Source: Cytophagia bacterium | GTDB lineage: Bacteria; Bacteroidota; Bacteroidia; Cytophagales; Cyclobacteriaceae | Length of the DNA: 7,730 nt | Reading direction: 5' to 3' | Assembly: GCA_013373005.1 (NCBI GenBank) | Contig: JABXIP010000001.1 | Coordinates: forward strand, 1 to 7,730 | Shown here: positions 7,114 through 7,730 of the stretch, piece by piece | Numbering within the stretch: position 1 is the stretch's first letter | Layout of the letters: every line of letters begins with the position of its first letter | Translations under genes and position numbers: made by a program | Notes under the pieces: model-generated | What the model saw: only the letters and a program-made list of their open reading frames with translations | What the model was told of the DNA's origin: nothing | The model's database searches: none

Positions 7114-7730
7114 ATGAAGGCCATACTAAGACTTCCGCTTATTATCTGGTTTTTCGGAACACTGTTGGTTTATTCCAGCGTTTTAGTGTCTCCCCTTTTT
7201 TTTAAGTATTCAGGAGCAATCTCCTTTGGGATACCCATCCTGATTATTCTTAATCTTATTTATTTAATTCTAGCCATTGTATTTAAATGGAAATCGGGTT
7301 TTGTGGCTTTACTTCTTCTGGTAATAGCTTACCCATTTATTAAGATCGGTATTAGCTTTTCAGGTCCTCAAGAGCCGATCAATGATACATTTAAAGTGGC
7401 CAATTACAATGTGAAATGGTTTACTGATGCCAGAGAAGACAATTATAATGATGCAATCAAATGGATAAATAGCATTGATGCAGACATATTGTGTTTTCAA
7501 GAGTTTTATCCGCTCAAAAACATTTCAGAGAGGATTGCACAACTTGGAGTATATTATATTTCTATGCACTCGAAAAGTTTCCATGTGGCTATTTTTTCCA
7601 AATTTCCTATTATTAATGATGGCTTAGTCTTTCCGGAAGGTCATTCAAACAATGTTAGGTTTGCCGACTTAAAAATTAAGGGTGACACTATTAGAGTGTA
7701 CAGCGTCCACCTTGAGTCAATGGGAATTAA
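7114..7730 (+). CDS. Membrane-anchored endonuclease/exonuclease/phosphatase (EEP) family protein (partial, 3' end outside window)
   Basis: From the ATG at 7114 the frame stays open for 205 codons to the right edge. Residues about 9-30, 36-57 and 62-82 are three hydrophobic segments, after which a soluble domain starts at TFKVANYNVKW (92-102). That domain has the hallmarks of the Mg-dependent EEP (DNase I-like) fold: the motif Asn in YNVKW (N99), the metal-binding Glu in ILCFQEF (E130), the SKFPI strand (162-166), and VHLES with H199, a catalytic-type His. The missing C-terminus should contain the later Asn/Asp and Asp-His motifs. EEP enzymes cleave phosphodiester or phosphomonoester bonds in nucleic acids, phosphoinositides or sphingomyelin; the substrate cannot be told from this part. 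Three helices before the domain make it membrane-anchored. It has its own promoter candidate and a possible operator. Confidence 0.87.
   Translation, partial: MKAILRLPLIIWFFGTLLVYSSVLVSPLFFKYSGAISFGIPILIILNLIYLILAIVFKWKSGFVALLLLVIAYPFIKIGISFSGPQEPINDTFKVANYNVKWFTDAREDNYNDAIKWINSIDADILCFQEFYPLKNISERIAQLGVYYISMHSKSFHVAIFSKFPIINDGLVFPEGHSNNVRFADLKIKGDTIRVYSVHLESMGI

Noticed and set aside
1..7730. Defence system, mobile element, CRISPR array or biosynthetic cluster
   Set aside because: No transposase, integrase, spaced repeats, tRNA, toxin-antitoxin or nuclease-helicase genes are visible. The SPFH and EEP proteins can occur near such systems, but nothing here links them to one.

Overview
The window looks like a piece of a Bacteroidota chromosome, most likely a marine Cytophagales-type bacterium; the order is an inference from protein style, not a database match. 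The reasons are AT-rich non-coding DNA, start codons preceded by A/C-rich leaders without a Shine-Dalgarno sequence, promoter candidates resembling the -33 TTTG / -7 TAnnTTTG type, and the about 800-residue duplicated FtsX/MacB-type permeases that are abundant in this phylum.

Layout. Positions 1-707 (minus strand) hold the 5' part of a gene for a membrane-anchored SPFH/band-7 protein, cut by the left window edge. A 126-base divergent intergenic region follows. On the plus strand come a PLP-dependent D-serine dehydratase / D-threonine aldolase family enzyme (834-1940), a first FtsX/MacB-like ABC permease (2019-4433), a strong intrinsic terminator (about 4438-4465), a second paralogous permease (4567-6984, with its start moved downstream from the longest possible frame), a second terminator-like hairpin (7003-7040), and the 5' part of a gene for a membrane-anchored endonuclease/exonuclease/phosphatase-fold protein (7114 to the right edge).

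How the genes relate. The two permeases clearly arose by tandem duplication: they match along their whole length, and a 13-base identical leader sits 8 and 9 bases before their start codons. A terminator lies between them and each has a weak promoter candidate, so they probably form separate transcription units rather than one operon. No ABC ATPase is encoded in the window, so any partner must be supplied from elsewhere. The SPFH, amino-acid enzyme and EEP genes show no evident functional link to the permeases.

All coding regions look intact except the two cut by the window edges. I found no RNA genes, insertion sequences, CRISPR arrays, phage genes or defence genes. The region reads as ordinary core or lineage-specific chromosome. 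The most useful observations are the duplicated leader, the HxC metal motif of the PLP enzyme, and a dyad overlapping the promoter candidate of the last gene.
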